NCBI RefSeq assembly: GCF_000003815.2
Contig: NC_049988.1
Span: 6,738,694 to 6,802,693, forward strand
Length of the DNA stretch: 64,000 nucleotides
Direction of reading: 5' to 3'
Source of the DNA: Branchiostoma floridae
Taxonomy: Eukaryota; Chordata; Leptocardii; Amphioxiformes; Branchiostomatidae
Positions 11,143 through 21,890 of this stretch are shown here, piece after piece (positions within the stretch are counted from its first letter, which is position 1; each line of letters opens with the position of its first letter). Both the position numbers and the translations under genes were made by a program. The notes under the pieces were generated by a model. It did no database searches. It was not told the origin of the DNA and saw nothing but the letters and a program-made list of their open reading frames with translations.

Positions 11143-11205
11143 TGCCTGTATCTAACCTTAAGAAAACATTCGGCCTTGTGGTATCTTTTTATGAAGGACA
11201 AAGTG

Positions 11206-11210
11206 AAAAA
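11206..11210 (-). terminator. Pol III oligo(T) terminator of the tRNA-Ser gene
   Basis: AAAAA on the plus strand is TTTTT on the transcribed side, 6 nt downstream of the tRNA 3' end, the usual Pol III stop. Confidence 0.85.
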
Positions 11211-11216
11211 TAGAAT

Positions 11217-11298
11217 CGCTGCGAGCAGGGTTCGAACCTGCGCGGGGAGACCCCATTGGATTTCAAGTCCAACGCCTTAACCACTCGGCCATCGCAGC
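11217..11298 (-). tRNA. tRNA-Ser (anticodon UGA)
   Basis: Read on the minus strand, the 82-nt sequence folds as a canonical class II tRNA. A perfect 7-bp acceptor stem pairs GCTGCGA with TCGCAGC, followed by discriminator G, the base serine synthetase expects. The D-arm contains the A box TGGCCGAGTGG. The anticodon stem TTGGA/TCCAA encloses loop CTTGAAA, giving anticodon TGA (UGA, reading UCA-type Ser codons). The long variable arm (GGGG-TCT-CCCC) is diagnostic of Ser rather than most other tRNAs. The T-arm is GCAGG/CCTGC with loop TTCGAAC, and GGTTCGAACCC forms the B box. No CCA is encoded and there is no intron. A run of five T on the minus strand (11206-11210), six bases past the discriminator, is a Pol III terminator. 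The gene appears intact and functional. It is unlike the degenerate tRNA-like SINE heads elsewhere in the window. Confidence 0.98.
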
Positions 11299-11299
11299 C

Positions 11300-12009
11300 A
11301 ACTGCTGCCATGACTTTTATTACCCTTCGTTTATTTCAAGACGCTCAACACTATAGTGCAATCTAAAATTCTAGAAAAAACATCAACTAGAGGTTATATA
11401 TACAATATCTAACTCACATCTCGAGAGACGATCATATTGGATTTCATGTAACATCTATAAATAGCATCTCATCATGCGACTATCTCAGACATTACTTGCA
11501 TTCAATACTTACAATGCAATACTTTATCTTAGGCAGCGTCATCCATTCATAGATATGTGGTACACAGCACGGAATTGGCTATATCACTGAATTGTGACAT
11601 GTTGGCAGCTTGGCTGCGTTTTAACTTGTAGTTGTGTTACCATTGTTTCTATAACTGTAACATAATGATAATATCCTTTATTAAACATGCTTATCGGGCT
11701 AAGTACAGGCATATAGATACAAAAGGTCGTAATACAGTACACATGGTTTCTAAGACTAATCTAAAACATGGGCTCTAAAACCATTCTAATACATTTGTTC
11801 GGCTTCTTCTCGTTCAAAGCGTTTTCTGTCAATTGAGTTCGTCGAGCGCCTCTGTCAAATTGCTCGGCCGCAGCGATGCCGCCAGTTTGTCGCAGCGACG
11901 CCGCAAATGTACCGCACCTGTCGTGAGATACCGACCGTGCAAACGCTATACAAAGCTCTCAAAACCTAAATCAATAAAAAGTGAAGTAAAGAACTGTGAC
12001 AATGTGAAC
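11300..12009. other. Non-coding stretch, nothing recognised
   Basis: No gene is seen. A 63-codon frame at 11833-12024 is Arg/Ser-rich and has no recognisable domain. Confidence 0.45.
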
Positions 12010-12868
12010 AGGAAATCAATTTAATGGCCCCCATCCACCTAACCCCCTTAAGGACTACAGTGTATTTATTATACTGTCAGGGTGCGAGTCTGTCTGTCTA
12101 ACCTTATTGGGTACTTTAATCCTCTAAAGTCATCTTAAATCGGCAAGGGTAATTTATATCAACACTTCACGGCAATATGTCAATAGATTCCCGACAAGGC
12201 CAGAACTCTGAATTTTATGGATAACATCCTCTGCAGACTCAAATCTAATACGAGAGAGCGAAAATTATGATGGAAAAATGGCTAAATTTTCAAAGCAAAG
12301 ACTACAATCATAGTACAGGTTAAAAAGCTTCAAACCCTGCATTCAACAAGTGCACAGAGATAGTGTTGTGTTAGTGGATTAGCTCACTTGATAGAACCCC
12401 CCCCCCCAAAAAAAAAAGACCACGATGAAACATATGCGAACCAGATTACACAGGACATAAGATGCAATATAAACAAACCACAGTAGATAAATCTAAATCG
12501 ATATTCTAACTGACAGTCTATATCCGTTCCAGCTAAAATTTAAGGTAAGAGATCAGGGTTACGGTGACTTGTATGTTTTAGTGGCTGTCCAAATCTGGTG
12601 ATTAATTACGATTGCTTGATACCAGTATCTAAACAGGAGTTAAGAGCTTGATCTTTATCAGAACGTGCCCCCTTTAGGCCTAACATACGAGCATACTCAA
12701 TGAAGACAAATTTTAGAACTGACTATAGCTACTGTCTTGAATACGCCAGTCTGGAGGCAATTTTTCAGGGTCAATATGTGATGGCAATCATGTTGTAGAT
12801 TTGTCGTTTGGAGTTTGAGTCAAGCATATGTCAAATACCATAACACATTTAAACAGTTGGCAGGTTAT
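12010..12868. repeat. Direct repeat unit A (~860 bp)
   Basis: This unit shares with the next one its start (GCCCCC...CCACCTAACCCCCTTAA), the TATTTATTATACTGTCA stretch, AATTTATATCA...CACTTC, GGCAATATGTCAATA and, later, CCTAACATACGAGCATA and TGTTGTAGATTTGTCGTTT. It contains a solo Harbinger-like MITE end at 12198 and a C-run followed by an A-run at about 12398. Identity to unit B is moderate, so the duplication is old. Confidence 0.75.
12198..12300 (+). repeat. Degenerate Harbinger-like MITE end
   Basis: GGCCAGAA then TTTTATGGATAACATCCTCT, followed by a CTAAATTTTCAA-type stretch, resembles the left end at 161-300. It is present within duplication unit A. Confidence 0.5.
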
Positions 12869-14215
12869 GATTGAAAATCAATCTAATGCCCCCCTCCCCC
12901 TCCACCTAACCCCCTTAAGTACGACGGTATAGTCCATGTATTTATTGTACTGTCAAGATGAACGGTCTAACAACATCCGATGCTTAAATCCTTTAAAGGC
13001 AACTTGGAATAGCAACGATAATTTATATCAGCACTTCCCGGCAATATGTCAATATATTCCCGACTTAAGCATAAGAAGTAAACGTTATAGGGCCTTCACA
13101 CGGAAATCGAATTAGCAGGAATCTAGCCGAACCAGCCGGAATGAAGTATTTGCAAACTTCGTGTCACATTCGGGGCCATTCGGGCGGGAATTCCAAATAG
13201 GCCTTAAATCCCCTTCACACGAGAAGGAATGAGCCGGAATGCCGTCAGAATGAAAATTCTTGTCTATTCCTGTGAATTCGTAGTGCATTGTAGACATTCT
13301 TACGGCATTCGAAATATTCTTTCGGCCACATACGGGCAGGATTCGAAGTGGCTTGCCGTTTCTGTTCTCCATCGAATGAGATAAGAATGTTTCGAATAAT
13401 GTGAGAATGCCGTAGAATGCGGTCAAGACTGCAGTCAGAATAGTTAGAATACACTAAGAATACACTACGAATGCCATTCGATATTTCTCCACTTCGAATG
13501 CACCTCGACAGTTTTTAACAATATCAAAAACATTCGAGCCAGCCAAATGAACGGGGACGAATATCTCGAATGCAGTAAAAATGTTTAGAATACAGTACGA
13601 ATTGCGAGGAATTGCCACGAATAGAAAAAAAAATTCATTCGGACGGCATTCCGGCTCATTCGTGCTCTCGTGTGAAGGGAGCTTTATGGACGACGTACTC
13701 TGCAGATATGAATCTAATGTACATATAAATATTTATCATATTGAGGGCAACTTTTTTCATCAAACCTTATTTTAATGACACGCTCGCAGACGATGTCATC
13801 CATGTAATCAAAGCAACATGGCCTTTCGTATGTGAGGTAAATTGCTTATTGATCACCTTAACTCGTTAACCGCATTGACACGTATCCGTACTTGTAATAA
13901 ACAAGGCCAACTTTTCATCCTAATTGTTATCAATTGCACACTGTCAGTGACCATATGTCGTTTGATAAAGTTATCTAGATCATTGAGGGCTCAACATCTT
14001 CGATTTTACAAAACAATTGCCCCCTTGAGGCCTGACATACGATCATATTCAATGAAGACAAATGTGATATCAGACTTCTGTCATGAAATCATCAGTTTGG
14101 CAGCGATTTGACAGGGTCATGATGTTGTAGATTTGTCGTTTAAAGGGATTGGGTTTGAAGCACTTGTCAAATCACCACCTCCCTCTATGACCATAACACA
14201 TTTTTTTTAATAACC
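12869..14215. repeat. Direct repeat unit B, interrupted by a transposon
   Basis: This is the partner of unit A, in the same order and orientation, split by the element at 13089-13683. The counterpart segments at 14015-14215 match 12670-12865 (GCCTGACATACGATCATA, TCAATGAAGACAAAT, TGTTGTAGATTTGTCGTTT, CATAACACATTT). Confidence 0.75.
13089..13683. mobile_element. GAATGC-rich foldback-type element, copy 2, probable TTAT duplication
   Basis: The ends AGGGCCTTCACACGG and CTCGTGTGAAGGGAGCT are inverted repeats. TTAT flanks both sides (13085-13088 and 13684-13687). The interior is densely packed with GAATGC/GCATTC in both orientations. The homologous position in unit A (TTTTATGGATAACATCC) reads as the empty site, which supports insertion after the duplication. 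No transposase is encoded. The superfamily is not settled. Confidence 0.8.
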
Positions 14216-14404
14216 AAACATCAGTTTGCATCAATGCTAAAGCCGATTTTCTATGCAAAACTAGATCTACAATATTTTTTTTTCTTTGTTGTGACCTGTA
14301 CTTAACTCGGTCGGGCAAAAATGTAAAGAAAGGTTTTCATTCATTCATTCATTCACAGAAAACAGCAATCTATGGGTCTAGTAGTCAATCATCTATTTTA
14401 CTGA

Positions 14405-14605
14405 GCTATAGGTTGTCTGGGCAGTTGGTAGACTCAAAATGTCACGCACGGTTTTGAGCGATCATTCGCCGACGAGTAGTCTGCCAAGGACAACCTTAAT
14501 CTTTGCAAATGTCACGAACATAAGGTCGGTCTAGTCGCTATATTGTCAGCCATTACAGGAGCTTTACGTAGTACTTATCGGAGAGATTGATAAGTTTATA
14601 GTTTA
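14405..14605 (+). repeat. Direct repeat, first copy
   Basis: ATGTCACGCACGGTTTTGAG, AGTCTGCCAAGGACAACCTT and GTCAGCCATTA are shared with 14930-15125 in the same order. Confidence 0.8.
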
Positions 14606-14929
14606 CCTTTTCAGCTCTCAATAGATACTTGCACTAGGATGTTTCAGTTTTAGATACTTTTCAAATTCCTAACATCAAATAAAACACTGCACTTTCGGTT
14701 ATTTCTCTGTTTCAAAATGGTAAGGGTTGTCCCGACATATTGTAATCATAGTCTTTTGTTCTCGAATGGTATGTTTCAGTTTTGTTGTTTCTCATGTGTG
14801 TCTTTATCTTGTATGTTTGCCATGATTTTTGTTCTGTAAAATCATGTTTTCCATCAGCAATAAAAGAATGATTAAAAAGAATTTCGATCAATATTCCTGT
14901 GAAAACAGGAGTCAACGGATCTAGTTTTC
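14606..14929. other. Spacer between direct repeats, nothing recognised
   Basis: This is a unique AT-rich sequence, no gene seen. Confidence 0.45.
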
Positions 14930-15125
14930 ACAACCATGGACTGTCTCGACAGTTAGTCAACTCTAAATATGTCACGCACGTTTTGAGCGATCATTTTCCG
15001 ATGGGTAGTCTGCCAAGGACAACCTTGATCTTTGCAAGGTCACGAACAAGGTCACAAGTTCGGTACATAGCGTCAGCCATTAACTGTGTTTACGTACTTA
15101 CCAGGGAGATGAATAAGTTATTATA
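14930..15125 (+). repeat. Direct repeat, second copy
   Basis: Matches 14405-14605 with small indels. It ends in GGGAGATGAATAAGTTA versus GAGAGATTGATAAGTTTA in the first copy. The function is unknown. Confidence 0.8.
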
Positions 15126-15129
15126 GCTA

Positions 15130-15537
15130 CATGGTCTCAGTTATGCGCATAATAGATAAAGATGTATATGTACTTCTTACAATACAAAGGCGTAAGGAAC
15201 ATTTTGCTCTTGGCAAAACTTTGCTCGTGGTTGCATTTATCTACTGCAAGATATATACCATGCAATGCGGCGAACTAAGAAAAGGCATTACAGCGAAAAA
15301 AAATGACTTCCGCTATTTCTGTTGTTTTTACATTAAATATGCACATGTATATGTCTCAACACAACTGCATAAAAAAGCGTTGAATGTTTATTTAGAACAC
15401 TATTTAGAACACATCAGCATTTACCCGCTCTGTTTATTAAAAAAAACTTTAGAACAACTTGGCTGTTACCTTTTTTTTATTATTTAATGCAATAGAAGTA
15501 TTCTTTCCGTAAGTTTTGTATACTTTTATTTTCTATA
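15130..15537. other. Non-coding stretch, nothing recognised
   Basis: A 118-codon frame (15131-15487) has no recognisable domain, sits in AT-rich sequence and stops just before the adjacent MITE. I do not call it a gene. Confidence 0.45.
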
Positions 15538-15540
15538 TTA

Positions 15541-16393
15541 GGCCATGTTGATTTGATTATATGGATGACATCCGCGCTCGCACCAATTTTCGGCCATTTC
15601 CAACAAAAAAAAGTTTTCGACCCTACAATAAATTGTGCAAAGCAGCTGTAAAATGAGCATAAATATTCCGTAGATTGAAAAAAAAGTATCAGAAAACAGA
15701 TAACTAATGCCATAGAATGCCCAAATGAATCTAAAGTCAAAGAATAAGATGTGAAAGGACAGAAAGAAAAAAAAAATCTATTGTTGGTTGGGGAGGTACC
15801 AGTACAGAAAATTCAGGTCCAGAGGATCATTTCCAGGTCCGGACATGAACCTGGACCTGATTGTCTGTGGAAACTTGAGAACTGGCAATACTCAAAACAA
15901 TGGTAATTGGTCAATTTTGCTACAAAGGAATCTGTTTGGTGGATTATTGGACTCCCACTGCATTTTAAAATCCCATCTCCATGTAATAAAGGCTAACTGT
16001 CTCTGTACCTTTGACTGTAATTGACTATAAACTCTACTTGACTTCGCTCTTGTTGTCTTCTTGGCCCCCCGGTTAGACCCCAAATGGCTGCCGACATAGT
16101 GTGTCCATTTTGTAATTGGCAAAACCTGTTCCTCTGTTGTTTTTTTTAGGTCTGTTTTTTTCCGATTGGTCCAAGAAGAAAAAAATGTTTTGCACCCATA
16201 TGATGTACTGGTCCCTACACATAACTGTTGATATACCATACTATGTGTGTTTAGTCCTATGTTCAACCTTCCTGGCCACTTTGATTTCATACTGAAGGCA
16301 ACTTTTTTTTTGGCCAAACTTTTTTTTTCGCTCGCTCGCATCAGTTTTGGCGTTCCCAGAGGATGTCATCCATATAATCAAATCAACATGGCC
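15541..16393. mobile_element. Harbinger/Tourist-like MITE, 853 bp, TTA target duplication
   Basis: The ends are a perfect ~33-bp inverted repeat beginning GGCCATGTTGATTTGATT and ending AATCAAATCAACATGGCC, reaching into GGATGACATCC. TTA flanks at 15538-15540 and 16394-16396. Inside, 15795-15910 matches the GGTCCAGGTCC-type repeat at 19522-19655, so a second element is nested or captured. The 149-codon minus frame at 15892-16341 has no transposase motif. Confidence 0.9.
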
Positions 16394-16396
16394 TTA

Positions 16397-17095
16397 CCTG
16401 ATGAAAAAAGTGGACCCTGTTTGAAACGTCTAATAAATCATATGCTTATATCCAATGGTAAAGACTGATCTTACTACATATCTAAACACCCTGGATGACT
16501 TATCTTCACAAACGTACGTATACAATATATATAAATAAAGATTGTACATATACTTTCAGAACAGTATACACATACTACTGTAATGTAGTGTGTCGAAACG
16601 TGTTTCATCTTGTATCAGAGGTAGTCCGACTTCCTCTGCCTCTTGCAAATTACGGAATCTTCGATTTTTCTTAAAACAGAGTTTTGAATACAAATGAAGG
16701 ACTTGTTTCATAAGAGCACATGTACTACAAGATAGATATGATATGGCGTTGAAAATGTGTTTCTTCTGATATTACAGTGGTGGAAATGAGTTTTACCACT
16801 TCTGCCGTGAGCGATTGAACGGGGGCGGATCAAGCCCACGACTTGGACTTACCACCTGATGATTGCAGATTGGGCCCTGGTCGTGACTTTCTGCATGATT
16901 GTCATCAAAGTGAGCTCTACGTGTATGCCCTTGGCGCGTCAAAGGTTGAATATGTCATATGAAATATGAAATATCTTCTACGCAAATACCTTATACGCTG
17001 AATAATCAATAACGTAACTATGTTTCTTTTATGATTTCATAAGCGAGAGTCAACTTCAGAATTACAAGATTCTTTGTACACAATCAAGTGTCACA
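16397..17095. other. Non-coding stretch, nothing recognised
   Basis: No gene or repeat recognised. Confidence 0.45.
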
Positions 17096-17119
17096 TTCCT
17101 CGTGGCAATTTTGAATGGT

Positions 17120-17480
17120 TTGGGACCGCATCTGTAAGCAGCGACACCTGTGCTGCAGTGCAATGCGAAACAGTCAGCACAGCCCTAAGAAAGGTAACAG
17201 ACAGTTACTGAAATTTTTTTTGACCGTCTGTCAAATTCCTAGGTGTAATTCTAACTAGTTTGGTACCGCATTCGCAAGCAGCGACACCGATGCTGCAGTG
17301 CAATGAAAGTCGGCTAAAACTTCTACGAGGAAGGTGACAGTCACTAAAACGTCGGTTGACCACCTGTCAAATTCTTAGGGGCGGTTCTTACTGACTTGGA
17401 ACCGCATTTGCTAGCAGCGACACCTATGCTGCAGCTCAATATAAACCAATCAGAATTGCATGCAAGGCAACAGACGGGCG
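17120..17480 (+). repeat. Three tandem copies of the GCAGCGACACC repeat
   Basis: The core GCATNTGNNAGCAGCGACACC recurs at about 17128, 17268 and 17405, a 137-140 bp period. Each copy has a GCTGCAG-CAAT stretch and GGTRACAG downstream. Single copies exist at 9655, 35345 and (inverse) 52543. The array probably arose by tandem amplification of a dispersed element. Confidence 0.85.
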
Positions 17481-17558
17481 CCGTAATATCAGTTGATTAA
17501 AACACTTGAACTTTAATTATCATTCAGTGACTTACCTGATAAAACTGTTCACGGAAAC

Positions 17559-17637
17559 TCACTCACTCACTCACTCACTCACTCACTCACTCACTCACTC
17601 ACTCACTCACTCACTCACTCACTCACTCACTCACTCA
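17559..17637. repeat. (ACTC)n microsatellite
   Basis: About twenty uninterrupted ACTC units. Confidence 0.97.
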
Positions 17638-17949
17638 GGTTTAGCGTCCCTGTCTTGCAAGGGTTGGACGTTTGGTTAAGTCATTCGGTCTGATTGCTGC
17701 CCTCCAGCCACCTCGCTTTTTGCAAGTCCAGTGAACCTTATTTGTAATTTGGCTAGTGGACCACTGCCAACCCTGTTGCACAGTTCATCACATTATCGAT
17801 CCCCTGTCGTAAAGGTCAATAGAAACATTGAACTCGTGTCCTACTGACCTAAGATATAAATTTATATCAAAGGGCGCCGGTCTGTCTTGGGAATTTACAT
17901 GTCGAAGTGAATTTGATTCTTCGTCTGTTTATGTACAACTTTATTGTGT

Positions 17950-18510
17950 GGGTCATGTGGTGTAGCGGTAGGGTTTTTGACCCATTATCCAAAGGTCCAG
18001 GGTTCAAATCATTGATGTGCCAAGGATCGTGTGCCCTTGGGAAATGAACTTTACAAGACTCTACCCATGAAAATGAGTACATAGCTTTGGTTAGGGACGT
18101 CCCTCTGATAGTATATTGAATAGAGGTCCCTTGTTTGAGGAGAGCCACACCTCGAGCACGTTAAACAACCCACCACACGTATAGAAAAGAGTGGGGGAGG
18201 GGGGGGGGGGGCTCAATCCTGGTGTGGGTGGATCAAAGTCATCAAACAAATCTGAGTGGATCAAACAAATCTTTTCAAATAAAAACAACTACTCTACTCT
18301 GCTCTACTCTTTACCTTCCTGTAATGTGTATGTGGCACTGTTAATATAAGTTACTGACTTGAGTGCGGTGCTACGTTGTCATTCTCTGTCCAAAAGCAAA
18401 TAGAAAGTAAATCTGTCCGGAAATGCAGCTGACATTGTTCAGTACATATGTGATGTGTTACGTTATGTGGTTGTTCACCGGATATGCAATACAAACAAAT
18501 GAAAGGATGT
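17950..18510 (+). mobile_element. tRNA-derived SINE with a nested SINE-tail insertion
   Basis: The tRNA-like head (GTGTAGCGGTAGGG at 17960, CCAGGGTTCAAATC at 17997) is followed by the core GTGCCCTTGGGAAATGAACT. Then comes the long-tail type (GAGGTCCCTTGTTTGAGGAG, TCGAGCACGTTAAACAACCC) shared with copies at 33812, 42005 and 55105. At 18262-18417 the tail is interrupted by a piece matching the other SINE tail (GTATGTGGCACTGTTAATAT), bounded by CAAATCT/AAATCT. The expected continuation resumes at GTCCGGAAATGCAGC. A G-run lies at about 18195. Confidence 0.75.
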
Positions 18511-18519
18511 AGTATTTTG

Positions 18520-19345
18520 AATTGTCTTCATGCTTTCTTTTAAGTTTCTTCAAAGTTTCTCTCTCAAAACTCGGTTGTTCAGAATTTATGTGTTTGCCAT
18601 TTCTGAATCAAATTAATGCTTTAAAATTTTATTTCAAGTTTTATCAAAGTTTCTCTCTCAAAACTCCACCAGTTGACCGAATTTTGTCAACAACAGCTAG
18701 GCAAATCACCGATGGTCCAACAGTACGGTAGATATACGTATTGTCTGACCCGTAATCTTAGCTCTACAACTGGGTTTGCCATTTCATAATCATAATAATA
18801 CTTTACTTCAAGTTTCTTCAAAGTTTCTCTCTCAAAACTTGCCAACACCAGTTGACCGAATTTTGTCGACATCAGCTAGACAAATCACCGATGGTTCAAC
18901 AGTACGGTAGATATACGTATTGTCCGACCCGTAATCTTACTGCTACAACTGGGTTTGCCATTTCTTAATCATATTAATGCTTTCTTTTAACTTTCTTCAA
19001 AAGTTTCTCTCTCAAAACTTGTCACCAGTTGACCGAATTTTGTCGACAACAGCTAGGCAAATCACCGATGGTCCAACAGTATGGTTGAATTACCTATCGT
19101 CTGACCCGTAATCTTACTGCTACAACTGGGTTGTTCAGAATTTATGTGTTTGCCATTTCTTAATCATAATAATGCTTTTTTTAATGTTTCTTCAAAGTTT
19201 CTCTCTCAAAACATACCACCAGTTGACCGAATTTTGTCAACAACAGCTAGATAGATCACTGCTTTTCCGACAGTATGGTTGATTTACGTATCGTCCGACC
19301 TCGTAATCTTACCGCTACAACTGGGTCGTTCAGAATTTATGTGTA
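18520..19345. repeat. Tandem array, ~175-195 bp unit, about 4.5 copies
   Basis: AGTTTCTCTCTCAAAAC starts at 18554, 18648, 18822, 19002 and 19196. Each later unit continues with ACCAGTTGACCGAATTTTGT, CAACAGCTAG and TACAACTGGGT. The first interval (94 bp) is a shortened unit. It is non-coding. Confidence 0.92.
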
Positions 19346-19521
19346 TAAGGACGGGATGGCGTCGGATGGGGCTAAAAGGATCGAAGGTTCCCCAAGAAGA
19401 GCAATCTTCGGGCAGACAACAATTTCTGTAGGGGAATGACCCATATGGAAACGTATTTCTATATGGGTCACCACAGGTAAACTATGCCGCAAGTTTGACC
19501 CAGTAAGAATACTAACAACTA

Positions 19522-20398
19522 GGGTTGGGTACTCGTACAGAAAATTCAGGCATAGGTACGGTCCAGGTCCAGAGCATCAGGTCCAGGTCCGGACCTGAAC
19601 ATGAACCTAATTGTCAGTGAAAACTTGTGAATGGGCGATACTCAAAACAATGTTGTTTTTTGCCTTGCCGCCAGGCAAGGCTTTACGCCAGCTTTCTTCC
19701 ATGGATGGACGGACGGACCTGTTAACCCAGCCCTTCCAAAGCCCCTTCCAAAGGCCCTTCTTTCCTTGCCGAGTTTCATGGCTTAGTTAGACAATGGTAC
19801 ATTCCAGGCGAGTATTAAAACGCTCTTCTAGACGCATGTTACTGTATGTGGTCCAGCGTAATAAATCTACGCTTTAACTCACCATGTTTATATAAAAATA
19901 TATCACAAATTGCATCAGAAGGAACTGAGTTTGTAATAAAAAATAATGCATATTCATTGTGGGTCAAAAAGTTTTACAAAACCTGTTTAATGTGCCAATA
20001 ATTCATCTGACATAAATTATGATAATGCGGGGGAGGGGGCGACATGTGGAACTCGGGATTTTTAAGCGTAGAATCTAGTCTAGCTTACCAAAATAACATA
20101 AAATACGCGGCAAGGCACAGCTTTTTAAAAAAGATTTCTTGTTTTATCACAGAAGGCTATGTTTGACGGAGTATTTGATTCCTATCTTTATCTAAAAGAC
20201 TAATGCCATTATCAATTCAGACAAGGCTTGACTGTAAAAGCTTGGAAAAATGAATCTCTTCTGCTTAGCTGTGCTTATTTTCTTGGGTCGGTAAGCTCAA
20301 AAACACGTGAACAACTGCCGGTACAATCTGTTCATTTTGTAATAGGTCCAAAGTCCGGTCCACTGATTTCATTTTCAGGTCAGGTTTTGTACACCTAC
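19522..20398. mobile_element. GGTCCAGGTCC-type element, ~880 bp
   Basis: The left end GGTTGGGTACTCGTACAGAA leads into AGGTCCAGGTCCGGACCTGA. The right end has GGTCCAAAGTCCGGTCC and TTTTGTACACC, then ACTAG, which also precedes the left end. Fragments of the family are at 15795-15910, 31205-31290 and 33285-33350. An inner segment (about 19660-20120) is bracketed by TGCCTTGCCG and CGGCAAGGCA, suggesting a nested element. No coding frame is present. Confidence 0.55.
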
Positions 20399-20399
20399 T

Positions 20400-21890
20400 A
20401 GCAACCTAACGCAGAGCACTTTGCTGATCTACGTTGAACGGCCGTGGAGCATTATATCTTATTTATCCATGCCAATGTCAAAGTTTTCGATAACAGTAAT
20501 ACATTTGGGACGATGTTTGGGTGAATTTCAGTCATATATTGAATATCATATTGCTACACTTAGATAATTGCATAATACTACACAATGTATATGATCAGTA
20601 AAACTAGGACTAAAATGATAAAGATTTATAATTTGTATTTCTGCTAGTTTCATCTTTTGGCATGGTCCATTGGAGGTAGAAAGCTGTAAAGTACAATCAA
20701 CAAAGGGCCATACTTGATTTAGTACAAACTAAACACTTTTACACAGGTGATCAAATTGTTTCGAAACGTTACAAATAAGCCCATCTAACTAACACAGGCT
20801 ATGCCGTCAAATTAATTCATTTTGTTGCCATAAAATAAAATGAAATTACTACTAAAAGGTTATTATTAGTACTAGTGCTGTAAGGAGATGAAATCAAACG
20901 TTACCATGTATACTTTGTATTGAGTACTTTAAAAACATTGAAAGATGCTGTGTTTTTTTTGTAAAGCAGCGCATTGTGACTTTGTTGAACCACCTTTGCT
21001 GATAAAGACTACAGAAATAGGTATTGAACTGATATTTTGCTGCAAATTAGCCGTGCAAACATCAAATCAAAAAGGATTATCCAAGGTGCTGAAGTGTGCC
21101 ATACAGCGTTATTGGTGATGTTTATCCATTCATCTAAATCTTATTTATGAATTTTTAAGGTGATTCCTTCACGTAGCTGATTTTAAAGGGAGCCGTTGCA
21201 AAATAAAAATTAGGATACAGAAAAAACATTACTGAATGAATATAGACCTTACGTGTACGTTTATGCTCTCTAACAAGCTAAGTACAAGTCGAAGTGAATA
21301 GAATGCAATTACTAGTGATTTTAAGTACAAAAAGTGTGAGGATTTGTTATAAAACAAAAAATACAAAGTCTAAAGTATGTATAGGTTCAACTTCTTCACG
21401 CTTCTTTAGCCAGTTGTAAATGTAAAGGAAGATGGAGCTTATAATATATTGTTTTTCAAATTGCATGAGGAATACTTACTATAAGATAACATAAATTAGT
21501 CGATATCTTTTAACAAAAAGTTGTAACCATTGCACACGGAGTAATGAACCATATAAACAACGCAACATAACTCAAAATAACTACGACGCAAAATCACAAA
21601 GCAAGGCCATTCACTGGTGTTTAGGTCAATGTTCTGTGTATAACTCGCATGGGTGGACAACTAGGTCGAGTTGTCGATTACATACAAATCCAATCTTTGG
21701 TAAAAGCTCGTAATGGTTTCCTGAAAATGCTTCTGTATGTGTTGCGTGACCTTCATTAGAATAGCCAGAGCAACTGTGTTCTTCTGTCAAGGTCGTTGAA
21801 CAGGGCAATGTAATTTTTCTTGAACCTCAATCCATGGCTTCGTCTCGTATGACTGGATTCTCACAATATCAGTTTATGTACAGTAAGCCA
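20400..21890. other. Long AT-rich non-coding stretch
   Basis: About 1.5 kb with no recognisable gene, RNA or repeat. Confidence 0.5.

Noticed and set aside
15131-15487. 118-codon open frame
   Set aside because: No domain, AT-rich sequence, no splice-site or homologue support; length alone is not convincing at this base composition.
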